Of a DNA stretch of 36,649 nt, positions 8,565 through 16,578 are shown one piece after another. The stretch spans positions 1-36,649 of the forward strand of contig JAKSRB010000012.1 in NCBI GenBank assembly GCA_024403825.1. Direction: 5' to 3'. The notes beneath the pieces were generated by a model. That model was not told the DNA's origin and ran no database searches. It saw nothing but the letters and a program-made list of their open reading frames with translations. This DNA is from Ruminococcus sp. Lineage in GTDB: Bacteria > Bacillota > Clostridia > Oscillospirales > Acutalibacteraceae. Both the position numbers and the translations under genes were made by a program. The stretch's first letter is position 1. Every line of letters begins with the position of its first letter.

Positions 8565-8606
8565 TACTATTTTAATAATAGTAACTCAAATATGCAAAAA
8601 AGTCAA
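8565..8606 (-). promoter_or_regulatory. Promoter of the fabK-accA operon with a dyad at -10
   Basis: On the minus strand, TTGACT (8606-8601) and TACTAT (8583-8578) are 17 bases apart, an excellent housekeeping promoter. The -10 box forms one arm of an inverted repeat: TACTATT (8565-8571) and AATAGTA (8577-8583) flank a 5-base centre that lies on the expected start point. Such a position suits a repressor operator. The leader to fabK is about 115 bases and no known riboswitch was recognised in it. Confidence 0.7.
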
Positions 8607-8630
8607 TATAAAAGTAAATATTGTAAACAT

Positions 8631-8668
8631 ATCAAAAATATTACTGGCATATTTGTAATTTTTTTGAT
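8631..8668 (-). terminator. AT-rich hairpin after the BofC-C-like gene
   Basis: ATCAAAAATATTAC (8631-8644) and GTAATTTTTTTGAT (8655-8668) pair over 14 positions with one mismatch. It starts three bases after the stop codon on the minus strand. The stem is poor in GC and only a weak T tract follows, so termination would be inefficient and some read-through into the fab operon is possible. Confidence 0.4.
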
Positions 8669-8670
8669 AA

Positions 8671-9012
8671 CTAACTGCAATAATCCTCCAATGCTTTTCG
8701 TAGATTATCCTTTCCATAAATTTTAATACCGTTTTTCAATCTGTTTATATCATTTTCAGGAAGGTTGGATATAAAAGTATCCGTTGTGATATACGGTTCA
8801 TTTGAATTTTCCTTAAAAACTGCAATTTTGCCATTTATTTGTTTTATGATAAATAATTCTTCTTCTGAAATTTCTGTAACTGTTGTGCTTTCAGTACTAT
8901 TAATTTCGTATTGTGAATTTGAAGCTTGTGGTAAGTCGTTTGTTGTCGCATATGCATTAATAATAGTACAGGTCACAAGAATTATGCCAGTAATAAGTAC
9001 TAATTTTTTCAT
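8671..9012 (-). CDS. Small secreted protein with BofC C-terminal-like domain
   Basis: The 113-residue protein has a short Lys-containing N-terminus and a hydrophobic segment (about 4-22) that reads as a Sec signal peptide or a membrane anchor. A Ser/Thr/Glu-rich linker (about 25-50) follows, then a compact domain: F.IKQINGKIAVFKEN, a Thr-Thr-Asp-Thr-Phe turn, SNLPENDI, and a closing LRKALEDYCS. This resembles the BofC C-terminal domain common in small exported clostridial proteins. B. subtilis BofC restrains signalling to sigma-K, but most stand-alone copies have no known role. AAAGGAA precedes the ATG. No convincing vegetative promoter is seen upstream. Confidence 0.65.
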   Translation of the reverse strand: MKKLVLITGIILVTCTIINAYATTNDLPQASNSQYEINSTESTTVTEISEEELFIIKQINGKIAVFKENSNEPYITTDTFISNLPENDINRLKNGIKIYGKDNLRKALEDYCS

Positions 9013-9190
9013 TTTAAAATTCCTTTCATTATATAACGGATGTATTTTTGATGATGATGATATATCTGCAATATGATAAATTTTAATATAGTATTTGCTT
9101 AAATTGTGCGGTTATTCATTTTTTACATAAAAAATGCGTAAAATTTGGTCGAATTTTTTAATAAAAATTTAAATTAATATATTTATTTTT

Positions 9191-9219
9191 TTGACTATCG
9201 GTGCTATAATATCTATTAA
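9191..9219 (+). promoter_or_regulatory. Candidate promoter of the penicillin-binding protein gene
   Basis: TTGACT (9191-9196) and TATTAA (9214-9219) are 17 bases apart, about 95 bases before the chosen start codon. A TATAAT at 9205 lacks a suitable -35 box. The rest of the 301-base gap (9013-9313) is very AT-rich and shows no other element that I can support. Confidence 0.55.
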
Positions 9220-9313
9220 TAGTGTTTTGTACTCTGTTTTGATTTAAATTTCAATGTGCCGATTATTATAACATCATTAAAATTTGGGCTTTTGCCTTTG
9301 CAAAGGAGTAAAT

Positions 9314-11821
9314 ATGCGTAAGAATAAGCGTCAAACTGATATTAGTCAGTATAAAGAAATGACTGTTGCCGAACAGCCGTTGACAAATCGTAAGCCTGAT
9401 AACAGGCTGCTGAATTTCTTTAAGGGAATTGGTAAGTTTATACTTACTATAATCTCAGTATGTATCGTAGCTTTTTTAGTTGCGGGAATTTCTCTTGGAG
9501 TTTATATCTTTTCTCTTGCATCAGAGCCGACAGGAATTGACCTTAAGGCAAAATCCCTTAATCAGACGAGCTATATTATGGTTATGGACAAGGAAAGCGG
9601 AGAGTATTATCAGTATCAGCAGTTGTATAGTACTGAAAACCGTATCTGGGTGAATAACAGTGATATTCCACAGGCTATGAAGGATGCAATCGTTGCTATT
9701 GAGGATAAAAGATTTTACAGTCATAAGGGCGTTGACTGGACAAGAACTTCATCGGCTGTCGTTACATTATTCACAGGTGACAGCAGTTACGGTGGTTCGA
9801 CTATCACTCAACAGCTTATTAAAAATGTTACGGATGATAATGATGTTTCAATAACAAGAAAGCTGAGAGAAATCACAAAGGCATTAAAGCTTGAAAATGA
9901 ATATACAAAGGATCAGATTCTTGAGGCATATTTAAATGTTGTAAACTTTGGTAATAATTGTCAGGGTGTTGAGGCTGCGGCACAGCTTTATTTTGATAAA
10001 TCAATAAAGGATTGTACGGTTGCAGAGTGTGCGGCTATTGCAGGAATAACACAGAACCCATCATTATGGAATCCGCTTGTATATCCTGAAAACAATAAAA
10101 TCAGAAGAGATATTATAATAAAGGAAATGCTTAAACAGGAAAAAATTTCTCCTGATGAGTATCTCCAGGCAATGGAAGAATCAGACAATATGAAATTTGT
10201 TGGCTTCAAAAATGTTTCTGATGATGACGATGACGATGATAATGAATATGTTCAGAACTGGTACATTGATGAATTATATAATGATTTAAAGGTTGACCTT
10301 GCTGAATATTACGGTATAAGCGAGGATGCCGCATCAGATAAGATTTATACCGAGGGTCTGAGAATTTACTGTGCAATGGATCTGGATATGCAGAATTACA
10401 TTGAACAGGAAGCAATGAAGATTGATACTTCATATGATAGTGACCTTCAGATTGGCTCTACAATTATGGGATTTGACGGTCGTGTAATTGCAACAGTCGG
10501 AAGCTCAAAGAGAAAGACAGCCGCCCTGCAATGGGACAGAGCATATGACTCAACATTACAGCCTGGTTCATCAATTAAGCCTGTAGTAGTTTATCCGTTA
10601 GCTATTGAGCAGAAAAAATATTATTTTACATCAACAGTTAAGGATGAGCCTATAGAGAAATATAAATATGTTGATGGTTCACTTGTTTCTGGTCCGAATA
10701 ATGCGTATGGCTACTACAAGGGAAATATGCTTCTTACAGATGCTATTATGTATTCATCAAATGCAACAGCGGTTCAGACCTTGCAGACAATCGGAGGACC
10801 TGAGGTTGCTTATGAGCATGTTGTAACAAAAATGGGACTTACTCGCCTTAATGAAGAGGATTCACAGATTATGGGTTCACTTTCCATTGGTGGTATGAGT
10901 GGCGGTGTATCTGTCAGACAAATGGCGGCAGCTTATACTTATCTTGGAAATGGTGGATTATATTATAAACCATATACTTATTATTATGTAACTGATTCTG
11001 AGAATAATGTAATACTTGATAATCGCACACCAATTCCTGAGCAGGCATATTCAGCCGAAACAGCAGGAATTATGAACAGACTTCTCAATTACAATATGAC
11101 AAATGCTACAACCAGTATGACTAATGCTCCTTATGCACGAGTTGCAGGCTGGGATATTATCGGTAAGACAGGTACAACAGATAATGACCGAGATTCATGG
11201 TATTGCGGTTGCTCACCATATGCATCAATGGCAACCTGGTGTGGATTTGATACTCCAGCCACTATTTCAAGTACAGGTAAGCGAGTTTCAGCATCATTCT
11301 TTGCAAATGTAATGGGTAAATATCTTGAGGACAAGGAAAAGAAGGAATATACACTTCCTGATACCCTTATAAAGGCTCAGTTTAATCCAAGTACAGGTTT
11401 GATTGTTTCAACTGATGATATTTCTGGCAAATATATTGGTTACTATACTGAAGATAATATGCCGTCATATGGTAGTGCATATTATGGTAACTATGATAAT
11501 AATTATTATAGTTCAAGCAGCAGCTATGGATACAACTACGACTATAATGGAAATTATAATTACAATTATAACAGCAGTTCAAGTGGTAGTGGTACTTCAA
11601 GCAGCTCAGCTTCGTCCTCAAGCAGTAATACAGACTCAGGAAATACAGGTGGAGGCACAGATACTGGCGGAGGAGCTGACACAGGTGGAGGCACAGATAC
11701 TGGTGGAGGAGCTGACACAGGCGGAGGCACAGATACCGGTGGAGGAGCTGACACAGGTGGTGGAGCTGATACCGGCGGAGGCAGAACAGATGAAGCTGGT
11801 GGAGCAGATACTGCAAACTAA
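9314..11821 (+). CDS. Class A penicillin-binding protein, bifunctional
   Basis: The 835-residue protein polymerises and cross-links peptidoglycan outside the membrane. A cytoplasmic tail (1-40) and one membrane helix (about 41-66) come first. The GT51 glycosyltransferase has the catalytic Glu in IEDKRFYSHKG (E130) and GGSTITQQ (160-167). The transpeptidase has PGSSIK (nucleophile S419, K422), SSN (481-483) and KTG (618-620). An acidic run of Asp residues (303-309) lies between the domains. Beyond about 715 the tail is low-complexity: first Tyr/Asn/Ser-rich, then seven GGG(T/A)DT units. I chose the ATG at 9314 because AAAGGAG precedes it; an upstream ATG at 9284 has no ribosome site. It is a PBP1a/PonA-type enzyme. 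Confidence 0.95.
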   Translation: MRKNKRQTDISQYKEMTVAEQPLTNRKPDNRLLNFFKGIGKFILTIISVCIVAFLVAGISLGVYIFSLASEPTGIDLKAKSLNQTSYIMVMDKESGEYYQYQQLYSTENRIWVNNSDIPQAMKDAIVAIEDKRFYSHKGVDWTRTSSAVVTLFTGDSSYGGSTITQQLIKNVTDDNDVSITRKLREITKALKLENEYTKDQILEAYLNVVNFGNNCQGVEAAAQLYFDKSIKDCTVAECAAIAGITQNPSLWNPLVYPENNKIRRDIIIKEMLKQEKISPDEYLQAMEESDNMKFVGFKNVSDDDDDDDNEYVQNWYIDELYNDLKVDLAEYYGISEDAASDKIYTEGLRIYCAMDLDMQNYIEQEAMKIDTSYDSDLQIGSTIMGFDGRVIATVGSSKRKTAALQWDRAYDSTLQPGSSIKPVVVYPLAIEQKKYYFTSTVKDEPIEKYKYVDGSLVSGPNNAYGYYKGNMLLTDAIMYSSNATAVQTLQTIGGPEVAYEHVVTKMGLTRLNEEDSQIMGSLSIGGMSGGVSVRQMAAAYTYLGNGGLYYKPYTYYYVTDSENNVILDNRTPIPEQAYSAETAGIMNRLLNYNMTNATTSMTNAPYARVAGWDIIGKTGTTDNDRDSWYCGCSPYASMATWCGFDTPATISSTGKRVSASFFANVMGKYLEDKEKKEYTLPDTLIKAQFNPSTGLIVSTDDISGKYIGYYTEDNMPSYGSAYYGNYDNNYYSSSSSYGYNYDYNGNYNYNYNSSSSGSGTSSSSASSSSSNTDSGNTGGGTDTGGGADTGGGTDTGGGADTGGGTDTGGGADTGGGADTGGGRTDEAGGADTAN
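11651..11788 (+). repeat. Tandem 36-bp repeats coding for GGG(T/A)DT units
   Basis: Three near-identical 36-bp units run from 11651-11686, 11687-11722 and 11723-11758, differing at only a few third positions, with a degenerate partial copy after them. Each encodes two six-residue units ending in Asp-Thr. The frame is kept, so copy-number changes would alter tail length without breaking the gene. Confidence 0.85.
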
Positions 11822-11873
11822 AAAGCTTAAATTCAGTTTATAATAATCTTTAATAATAAATTAATTAAAAAAT

Positions 11874-11965
11874 AATGTTTTCCTGATTTACAAAAATGCT
11901 GTTTATATTTGATTATTTGATTGAAATATGTTATAATATGCGATATGAACAGCACAGAAAACATT
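11874..11965. repeat. Split inverted repeat bracketing the hom promoter
   Basis: The right arm (11943-11965) is contiguous: ATATGAACAGCA followed by CAGAAAACATT. The left arm carries the complements in two blocks, AATGTTTTCCTG (11874-11885) and TGCTGTTTATAT (11897-11908), separated by 11 bases. The inner blocks pair over 12 positions with one G-T type mismatch. The left inner arm abuts the -35 box and the right arm begins at the expected transcription start. It could be a paired operator. Confidence 0.55.
11909..11937 (+). promoter_or_regulatory. Promoter of the hom-lysC operon
   Basis: TTGATT (11909-11914) and TATAAT (11932-11937) are separated by exactly 17 bases. The predicted start near 11944 leaves a leader of only about 50 bases, too short for a lysine riboswitch or a T-box. 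Confidence 0.8.
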
Positions 11966-11992
11966 ATATAATCGAAAGGTAAGGTTAAAAAT

Positions 11993-13228
11993 ATGGTTTC
12001 AGTAGCAATAATGGGACATGGTGTTGTAGGTTCAGGTGTAGCTGAAATTCTTACAACCCATAAAAAGAAATTATTTGCGGGTCTTGGGGAAGAGATTTAT
12101 GTAAAGAAAATTCTTGATTTAAGAGAATTTCCAGACAGTCCTCTTGCAGACAGATTTACAAAGAATTTTGATGATATTCTTAATGATATTGAAATTAGAG
12201 TTGTAGTAGAGGTTATGGGTGGCTTAAAGCCTGCATATGACTATGTTAAGAGATGCTTAAAGGCTGGCAAAAATGTAGTAACTTCAAACAAAGAGCTTGT
12301 AGCTGCACATGGTGCGGAATTGCTTTCAATAGCTAAGGAAGAGAATGTAAACTTCCTTTTCGAGGCATCAGTTGGTGGCGGTATTCCGATTATCCGTCCA
12401 ATGAGTCAGTGTCTTGTTGCTAACAATGTTGATGAGGTTGCAGGTATTCTTAACGGTACTACAAACTTTATTCTTACAAAAATGATTGCTGACGGAATGC
12501 AGTTTGATGATGCGTTAAAGCTTGCACAGGATTTAGGCTTTGCTGAAAGAAATCCTGCCGCAGATATTGAAGGTCACGATGCTTGCCGTAAAATCTGTAT
12601 CCTTGCTTCACTTGCATATGGAAAGCACATTTATCCTGATTCTGTACATACTGAGGGTATCACAAAGATTACACTTGAGGATGTTAAATATGCAGAGGCA
12701 TTTGGATGTGTAATTAAGCTTATCGGCAAGGTTAAAAAGCTTGATGACGGCAGAATTGATATAATGGTAGCACCTATGTTTGTACCTGAGGAAAGTCAGC
12801 TTGCAAATATCGACTATGAATTTAACGGAATTATGGTTCGTGGAGATTGCACAGGAGATGTTGTATTCTACGGAAAGGGAGCAGGAAAGCTTCCAACAGC
12901 AAGTGCAGTTGTAGCTGATGTAGTAGATTGCTGTAAGCATCTAAAAACAAGAAAATTCCTTTACTGGACAGACGGTGACGGCAAGAATATTCTTCCAATC
13001 AATGAATCAGTAAGTGCAATGTATGTTCGTGTATTGGGCAGTGATATTATGGCAAAGGCTGCTGAATTATTTGGTACAGTAACCAAGATTGAAATGGCTG
13101 ATGCTGAATCTGGTGAAACAGCATTTGTTACCTCAGAAGTAGCTTATGGTGAGTTTACAGATAAGATAAAGGCACTTGAATCAATGGATGTTGAAGTAAA
13201 ATCAACAATACGCATTGGTGATTTATAA
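11993..13228 (+). CDS. hom: Homoserine dehydrogenase
   Basis: The 411-residue enzyme reduces aspartate semialdehyde to homoserine, the branch toward threonine and methionine. The N-terminal Rossmann loop is GHGVVGSGV (8-16). The catalytic domain shows TSNKELVA, GGGIPIIRP, the family signature NGTTNFILTKM, and FAERNPAADIEGHDACRK. From about residue 343 a C-terminal ACT-like module (MYVRVLGS...) is visible, so feedback inhibition by threonine is likely. AAGG sequences precede the ATG. lysC follows 57 bases later in what appears to be one operon. Confidence 0.96.
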   Translation: MVSVAIMGHGVVGSGVAEILTTHKKKLFAGLGEEIYVKKILDLREFPDSPLADRFTKNFDDILNDIEIRVVVEVMGGLKPAYDYVKRCLKAGKNVVTSNKELVAAHGAELLSIAKEENVNFLFEASVGGGIPIIRPMSQCLVANNVDEVAGILNGTTNFILTKMIADGMQFDDALKLAQDLGFAERNPAADIEGHDACRKICILASLAYGKHIYPDSVHTEGITKITLEDVKYAEAFGCVIKLIGKVKKLDDGRIDIMVAPMFVPEESQLANIDYEFNGIMVRGDCTGDVVFYGKGAGKLPTASAVVADVVDCCKHLKTRKFLYWTDGDGKNILPINESVSAMYVRVLGSDIMAKAAELFGTVTKIEMADAESGETAFVTSEVAYGEFTDKIKALESMDVEVKSTIRIGDL

Positions 13229-13285
13229 TTAAATAATTACTTTTAACAGAAGTATTTAGAAAAATTACAGAGGGAGTAAATCAAT

Positions 13286-14491
13286 ATGAGTTTGATTGTA
13301 CAGAAGTTTGGTGGCTCATCAGTTGCAGATGCAGAAAGAGTAATGAATGTTGCAACTATAGTTACAGAAACCTTTGCAAAAGGAAATGATGTAGTAGTAG
13401 TAGTTTCAGCGCAGGGAGATACAACAGACGATCTCATTGAAAAGGCTAACGAAATCAATCCAAAAGCATCAAGAAGAGAGAAGGATATGTTGCTTGCAGC
13501 AGGTGAGCAGATTTCAATATCATTGCTTGCAATGGCTATTGAAAAGCTTGGCTATCACGCAGTATCACTTCTCGGATGGCAGGCAGGATTTGAAACTTCA
13601 TCAGCACATACAAGTGCAAGAATCAAGAGGGTAGAAGCTTCAAGAATCAAGAAAGAAATTGATAAGAAGAATATTGTAATTGTAGCAGGTTTCCAGGGAA
13701 TATCAAAATATGGCGATATTACAACACTTGGCAGAGGTGGTTCTGATACAAGTGCGGTAGCAATCGCAGCAGCTATGCATGCAGACCTTTGTCAGATATT
13801 TACCGATGTTGAAGGTGTATATACAGCTGACCCAAGAAAGGTTAAGAATGCAAGCAAATTACCTGAGATTTCTTATGATGAAATGCTTGAACTTGCAACA
13901 CTTGGTGCACAGGTATTAAACAACCGTTCAGTAGAAATGGCTAAAAAATATAATATAGAGCTTGAGGTACTTTCAAGTCTTACAAAAGCTTCAGGTACAA
14001 TCGTAAAGGAGAAAAGTAAAATGGAAAAAATGTTAATCAGCAGTGTAGCTAAGGATACAGATGTAGCAAGAATTTCAGTAACAGGTATTCCAAATCTTCC
14101 TGGTCTTGCATTTAAGATGTTCTCAAAGCTTTCAGCAAAGGATATTAATGTAGATATTATTCTTCAGTCAATCGGACATGACGGTAAAAAGGACATCAGC
14201 TTCACAGTTGCAAAGAGCAGAGGAGAAGAGGCTGTAGAGTGTCTTAAGGATTATATGGAAAATCTTGGAGCATCAGAGGTGCTTTATGATGATACAGTAG
14301 CAAAGGTATCAATCGTTGGTGCTGGTATGGAGAGCCACGCAGGCGTAGCAACAAAGATGTTTGAGGCTCTTTATGATTCACAGATTAACATTCAGATGAT
14401 TAGCACAAGTGAAATCAAGGTTTCTGTACTTATTGATGCTGCTGATGCAGATAAGGCTGTAGCAGCAATTCACGCTAAGTTCTTTGATTAA
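13286..14491 (+). CDS. lysC: Aspartate kinase with two C-terminal ACT domains
   Basis: The 401-residue kinase phosphorylates aspartate at the entry of the lysine, threonine and methionine pathway. The kinase domain starts IVQKFGGSSVAD and contains GEQIS, the substrate segment GFETSSAHT, TTLGRGGSDTSAVA, and TDVEGVYTADPR. Two ACT domains fill about 260-401. A GAGGGAG ribosome site lies before the ATG. The layout is like the lysine-sensitive aspartokinase II of B. subtilis, which makes alpha and beta subunits from one gene, and a matching internal start is seen at codon 246. No lysine riboswitch lies ahead of the operon. Confidence 0.96.
   Translation: MSLIVQKFGGSSVADAERVMNVATIVTETFAKGNDVVVVVSAQGDTTDDLIEKANEINPKASRREKDMLLAAGEQISISLLAMAIEKLGYHAVSLLGWQAGFETSSAHTSARIKRVEASRIKKEIDKKNIVIVAGFQGISKYGDITTLGRGGSDTSAVAIAAAMHADLCQIFTDVEGVYTADPRKVKNASKLPEISYDEMLELATLGAQVLNNRSVEMAKKYNIELEVLSSLTKASGTIVKEKSKMEKMLISSVAKDTDVARISVTGIPNLPGLAFKMFSKLSAKDINVDIILQSIGHDGKKDISFTVAKSRGEEAVECLKDYMENLGASEVLYDDTVAKVSIVGAGMESHAGVATKMFEALYDSQINIQMISTSEIKVSVLIDAADADKAVAAIHAKFFD
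14021..14491 (+). CDS. Probable aspartokinase beta subunit from an internal start in lysC
   Basis: At codon 246 of lysC an in-frame ATG (14021) is preceded by a perfect AAAGGAG (14005-14011) at a 9-base spacing. Starting there yields 156 residues that are almost exactly the two ACT domains. B. subtilis aspartokinase II makes its beta subunit by the same kind of internal initiation at the same codon position. Expression is inferred from this, not shown by the sequence. Confidence 0.6.
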   Translation: MEKMLISSVAKDTDVARISVTGIPNLPGLAFKMFSKLSAKDINVDIILQSIGHDGKKDISFTVAKSRGEEAVECLKDYMENLGASEVLYDDTVAKVSIVGAGMESHAGVATKMFEALYDSQINIQMISTSEIKVSVLIDAADADKAVAAIHAKFFD

Positions 14492-14513
14492 TATATAATT
14501 TTGATATAAAAAT

Positions 14514-14563
14514 AAATCCAATCATAATTTGGTTTAATACCTTATTATGATTGGATTTTTTTA
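14514..14563. terminator. Bidirectional terminator between lysC and the histidine kinase gene
   Basis: AAATCCAATCATAAT (14514-14528) and ATTATGATTGGATTT (14544-14558) pair perfectly over 15 bp. A T tract continues the right arm on the plus strand and a weaker one follows on the minus strand. The two flanking genes converge here. Confidence 0.85.
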
Positions 14564-14592
14564 TATTAATTTAGTAAAAATGTTTCAGCCTT

Positions 14593-15828
14593 TTAGCAAG
14601 GAAGCTCAACCGTAAATGTAGTGCCATTTTCGTTACTTTCAGCAAAAATTTTGCCATTTAATGTATGCACAATATTATATGCTATTGACAGTCCAAGTCC
14701 GTATCCGCCTTTGGTTCTTGCTTTATCTGTTCTGTAAAATCTGTCGAATAAATGTGCAAGCTCATCCGATGAAATAATATCTCCGCTATTTGTTACCTTT
14801 AAAATGCATTTATCGGATTTTTTGAATAATTCAATATTTATATTTCCACCGTTGTCTGCATACTTTACTGCGTTGTCAATCAGTATATGTGCAAGCTGAT
14901 TGAGCATTGTAAAATCACCTTTTATAAAGATGTCTGTATTTATATTTGTGTTTATTACTACTTCCTTTTCATATGCGATTGGCTCAAAGTTAAGCACAGT
15001 ACCTTCTGCTATTTCGCTCAGATTGATACTTGTAATCTCAGGTTTAATCTGCTCCGCATCTGATTTGGCAAGATATAGCATCTGGTCTATAAGCTTTTTC
15101 ATATGCTTTGCTTCTTCATCTGTACTTTCAAGCCACTTTCTTTCCTGTTCAATAGTTGCCTTGCTGTGTGACATAAGTATATTGTTATTTGCGAGTATTA
15201 CAGTCAAAGGTGTTTTTAATTCGTGGGATGCATCTGCTACAAATTGCTTTTGCTGTTCCCATGCAGTTTTAACTGGCTTTACCGCAAAATATGAAAGTAC
15301 AAGACTTATAATAAATATTACAATAAGACCTCCTGCAAATAGTCCAATACATATCAATATATCTCTGAAAAGTGAGCTGTAAATCTTACTTGTATCTGTT
15401 AGTACGATTTTTATTTCGTTTATATTTTCACTTTTCGCATACATTAGCCTGTATTCAGACTTTTCACCTATCTTATTGCCCTCTTTCAGAATATCATTTA
15501 CTATACTATTTACTACATCATTTTCTATTTTTGCGTTGTTTTCAACGATATTTGTGATATTTCCATTTTTGTCAAGCTCTATAATTACAAATTGCCCCAA
15601 ATCCATAAATTTATCATTTTTATTTGACTTTCTTTTTCCTATTTCTGGTGAATTAGGATTTTTTCTATCTTCGGTTATTTGTTCGGACAACATTACGATA
15701 TTATGCTCTGTATCTGTACGAATATTAATATAATTATTGATACAGAATATTGAAAGTATTATAAAAAGCACTATTCCGACAAAGATTACATTTATTAGTA
15801 TTATATTTCGTCTTAATCGCTTAATCAA
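14593..15828 (-). CDS. Sensor histidine kinase
   Basis: The 411-residue membrane kinase has two transmembrane helices (about 8-31 and 156-181) that enclose an extracytoplasmic sensor of about 125 residues with no recognised fold. The cytoplasmic part has the phospho-accepting His202 in FVADASHELKTPLT, the N box DNAVKY (318-323), the F box DRFYRTDKAR and the G box GYGLGLS (375-381). I favour the TTG at 15828, which has GGAG eight bases upstream and overlaps the regulator stop by four bases; a GTG at 15837 has no spaced ribosome site. It pairs with the adjacent response regulator. The divergent VTC operon suggests the signal concerns the envelope or phosphate, which is inference. Confidence 0.9.
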   Translation of the reverse strand: MIKRLRRNIILINVIFVGIVLFIILSIFCINNYINIRTDTEHNIVMLSEQITEDRKNPNSPEIGKRKSNKNDKFMDLGQFVIIELDKNGNITNIVENNAKIENDVVNSIVNDILKEGNKIGEKSEYRLMYAKSENINEIKIVLTDTSKIYSSLFRDILICIGLFAGGLIVIFIISLVLSYFAVKPVKTAWEQQKQFVADASHELKTPLTVILANNNILMSHSKATIEQERKWLESTDEEAKHMKKLIDQMLYLAKSDAEQIKPEITSINLSEIAEGTVLNFEPIAYEKEVVINTNINTDIFIKGDFTMLNQLAHILIDNAVKYADNGGNINIELFKKSDKCILKVTNSGDIISSDELAHLFDRFYRTDKARTKGGYGLGLSIAYNIVHTLNGKIFAESNENGTTFTVELPC

Positions 15829-16499
15829 GGCTTGCACTCCATTCTGTAGCCAAGCTTCTTGGCTGACTTTATTTCTGTTTCAGAACCTATAAAGCTCAGC
15901 TTTCTTCGTAAAAATGATACATATGCCTCAACATTGTTTGAGCCTGCATCTGAATCATATCCCCAGACCTTTGTAATAATTTCCTCTTTAGAAATGATTG
16001 CATTTGGTCTGGAAATAAAAAGCTTTAAAAGTTCGGTTTCCTTAAAATTCAGATGTATTGATTTAACTCCCTTTGTAAGCTGGCAGGTTGAAGAATTAAA
16101 TGTAAAATCTCCGAATGTAGCTTCATCAAGTATAACCTCACCCTTTCTGCGTGTTATTGCTTTAAGTCTTGCGATAAGCTCCTCAGGGGCAAAGGGCTTT
16201 GTCATATAATCATCAGCACCGCTGTTAAGTCCGCTTACCTTGTCAGGGATTGTGTCTTTTGCTGTAAGCATTAGTATTGGTGTTTCAATTTTGTTTTTTC
16301 TCAGCTCATATGCAATTTCAAATCCGTTTTTATGCGGTAACATTATATCCAGAATTATTGCATCATATATTCCGCTTAATGCGTAATCAAATCCCACTTT
16401 GCCGTCATATACAACATCTGTCATATATTTTTGTTCGCTCAGGATTTCTCTGAGTGCATCAGCAAGTCTTTTTTCATCTTCCACAATAAGTATCTGCAT
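15825..16499 (-). CDS. OmpR/PhoB-family response regulator
   Basis: The 224-residue regulator has a receiver domain (1-115) with acidic E7 and D8, phospho-acceptor D51 in LDIMLP, T79 and K101 in TKPF. A winged-helix DNA-binding domain (about 125-224) ends GYRMECKP. It is first in the operon with the kinase downstream. Its promoter and that of the VTC operon lie back to back in 153 bases. Phosphorylation by the neighbouring kinase and binding to direct repeats in that gap are the natural predictions. Confidence 0.93.
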   Translation of the reverse strand: MQILIVEDEKRLADALREILSEQKYMTDVVYDGKVGFDYALSGIYDAIILDIMLPHKNGFEIAYELRKNKIETPILMLTAKDTIPDKVSGLNSGADDYMTKPFAPEELIARLKAITRRKGEVILDEATFGDFTFNSSTCQLTKGVKSIHLNFKETELLKLFISRPNAIISKEEIITKVWGYDSDAGSNNVEAYVSFLRRKLSFIGSETEIKSAKKLGYRMECKP

Positions 16500-16524
16500 A
16501 CAATCATCCTTTCATATATTATAC

Positions 16525-16553
16525 ATTATACCAATAATAATCTTAGGTCACAA
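16525..16553 (-). promoter_or_regulatory. Promoter of the two-component operon
   Basis: On the minus strand TTGTGA (16553-16548) and TATAAT (16530-16525) are 17 bases apart, followed by AAAGGATG and the regulator ATG about 26 bases downstream of the -10 box. Confidence 0.75.
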
Positions 16554-16578
16554 TACTTAAAAAAAGCTGAAATAAATT

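Noticed and set aside
9024..9038. TATAAT directly upstream of the BofC-C-like gene as its -10 box
   Set aside because: It touches the ribosome site, so the transcript would start too late to include it, and no -35 box fits.
11651..11788. Regular repeats resembling a CRISPR array
   Set aside because: The units are contiguous, in frame and coding; there are no spacers.
11382..11816. Long antisense and frame-shifted open frames over the PBP tail
   Set aside because: They arise from the repetitive tail-coding DNA, have no ribosome site, and translate to Leu/Tyr/Cys or Pro-Val repeats.
11938..11992. Lysine riboswitch, T-box or leader peptide ahead of hom-lysC
   Set aside because: The predicted leader is about 50 bases, too short, and no coding leader rich in Thr, Met or Lys is present.
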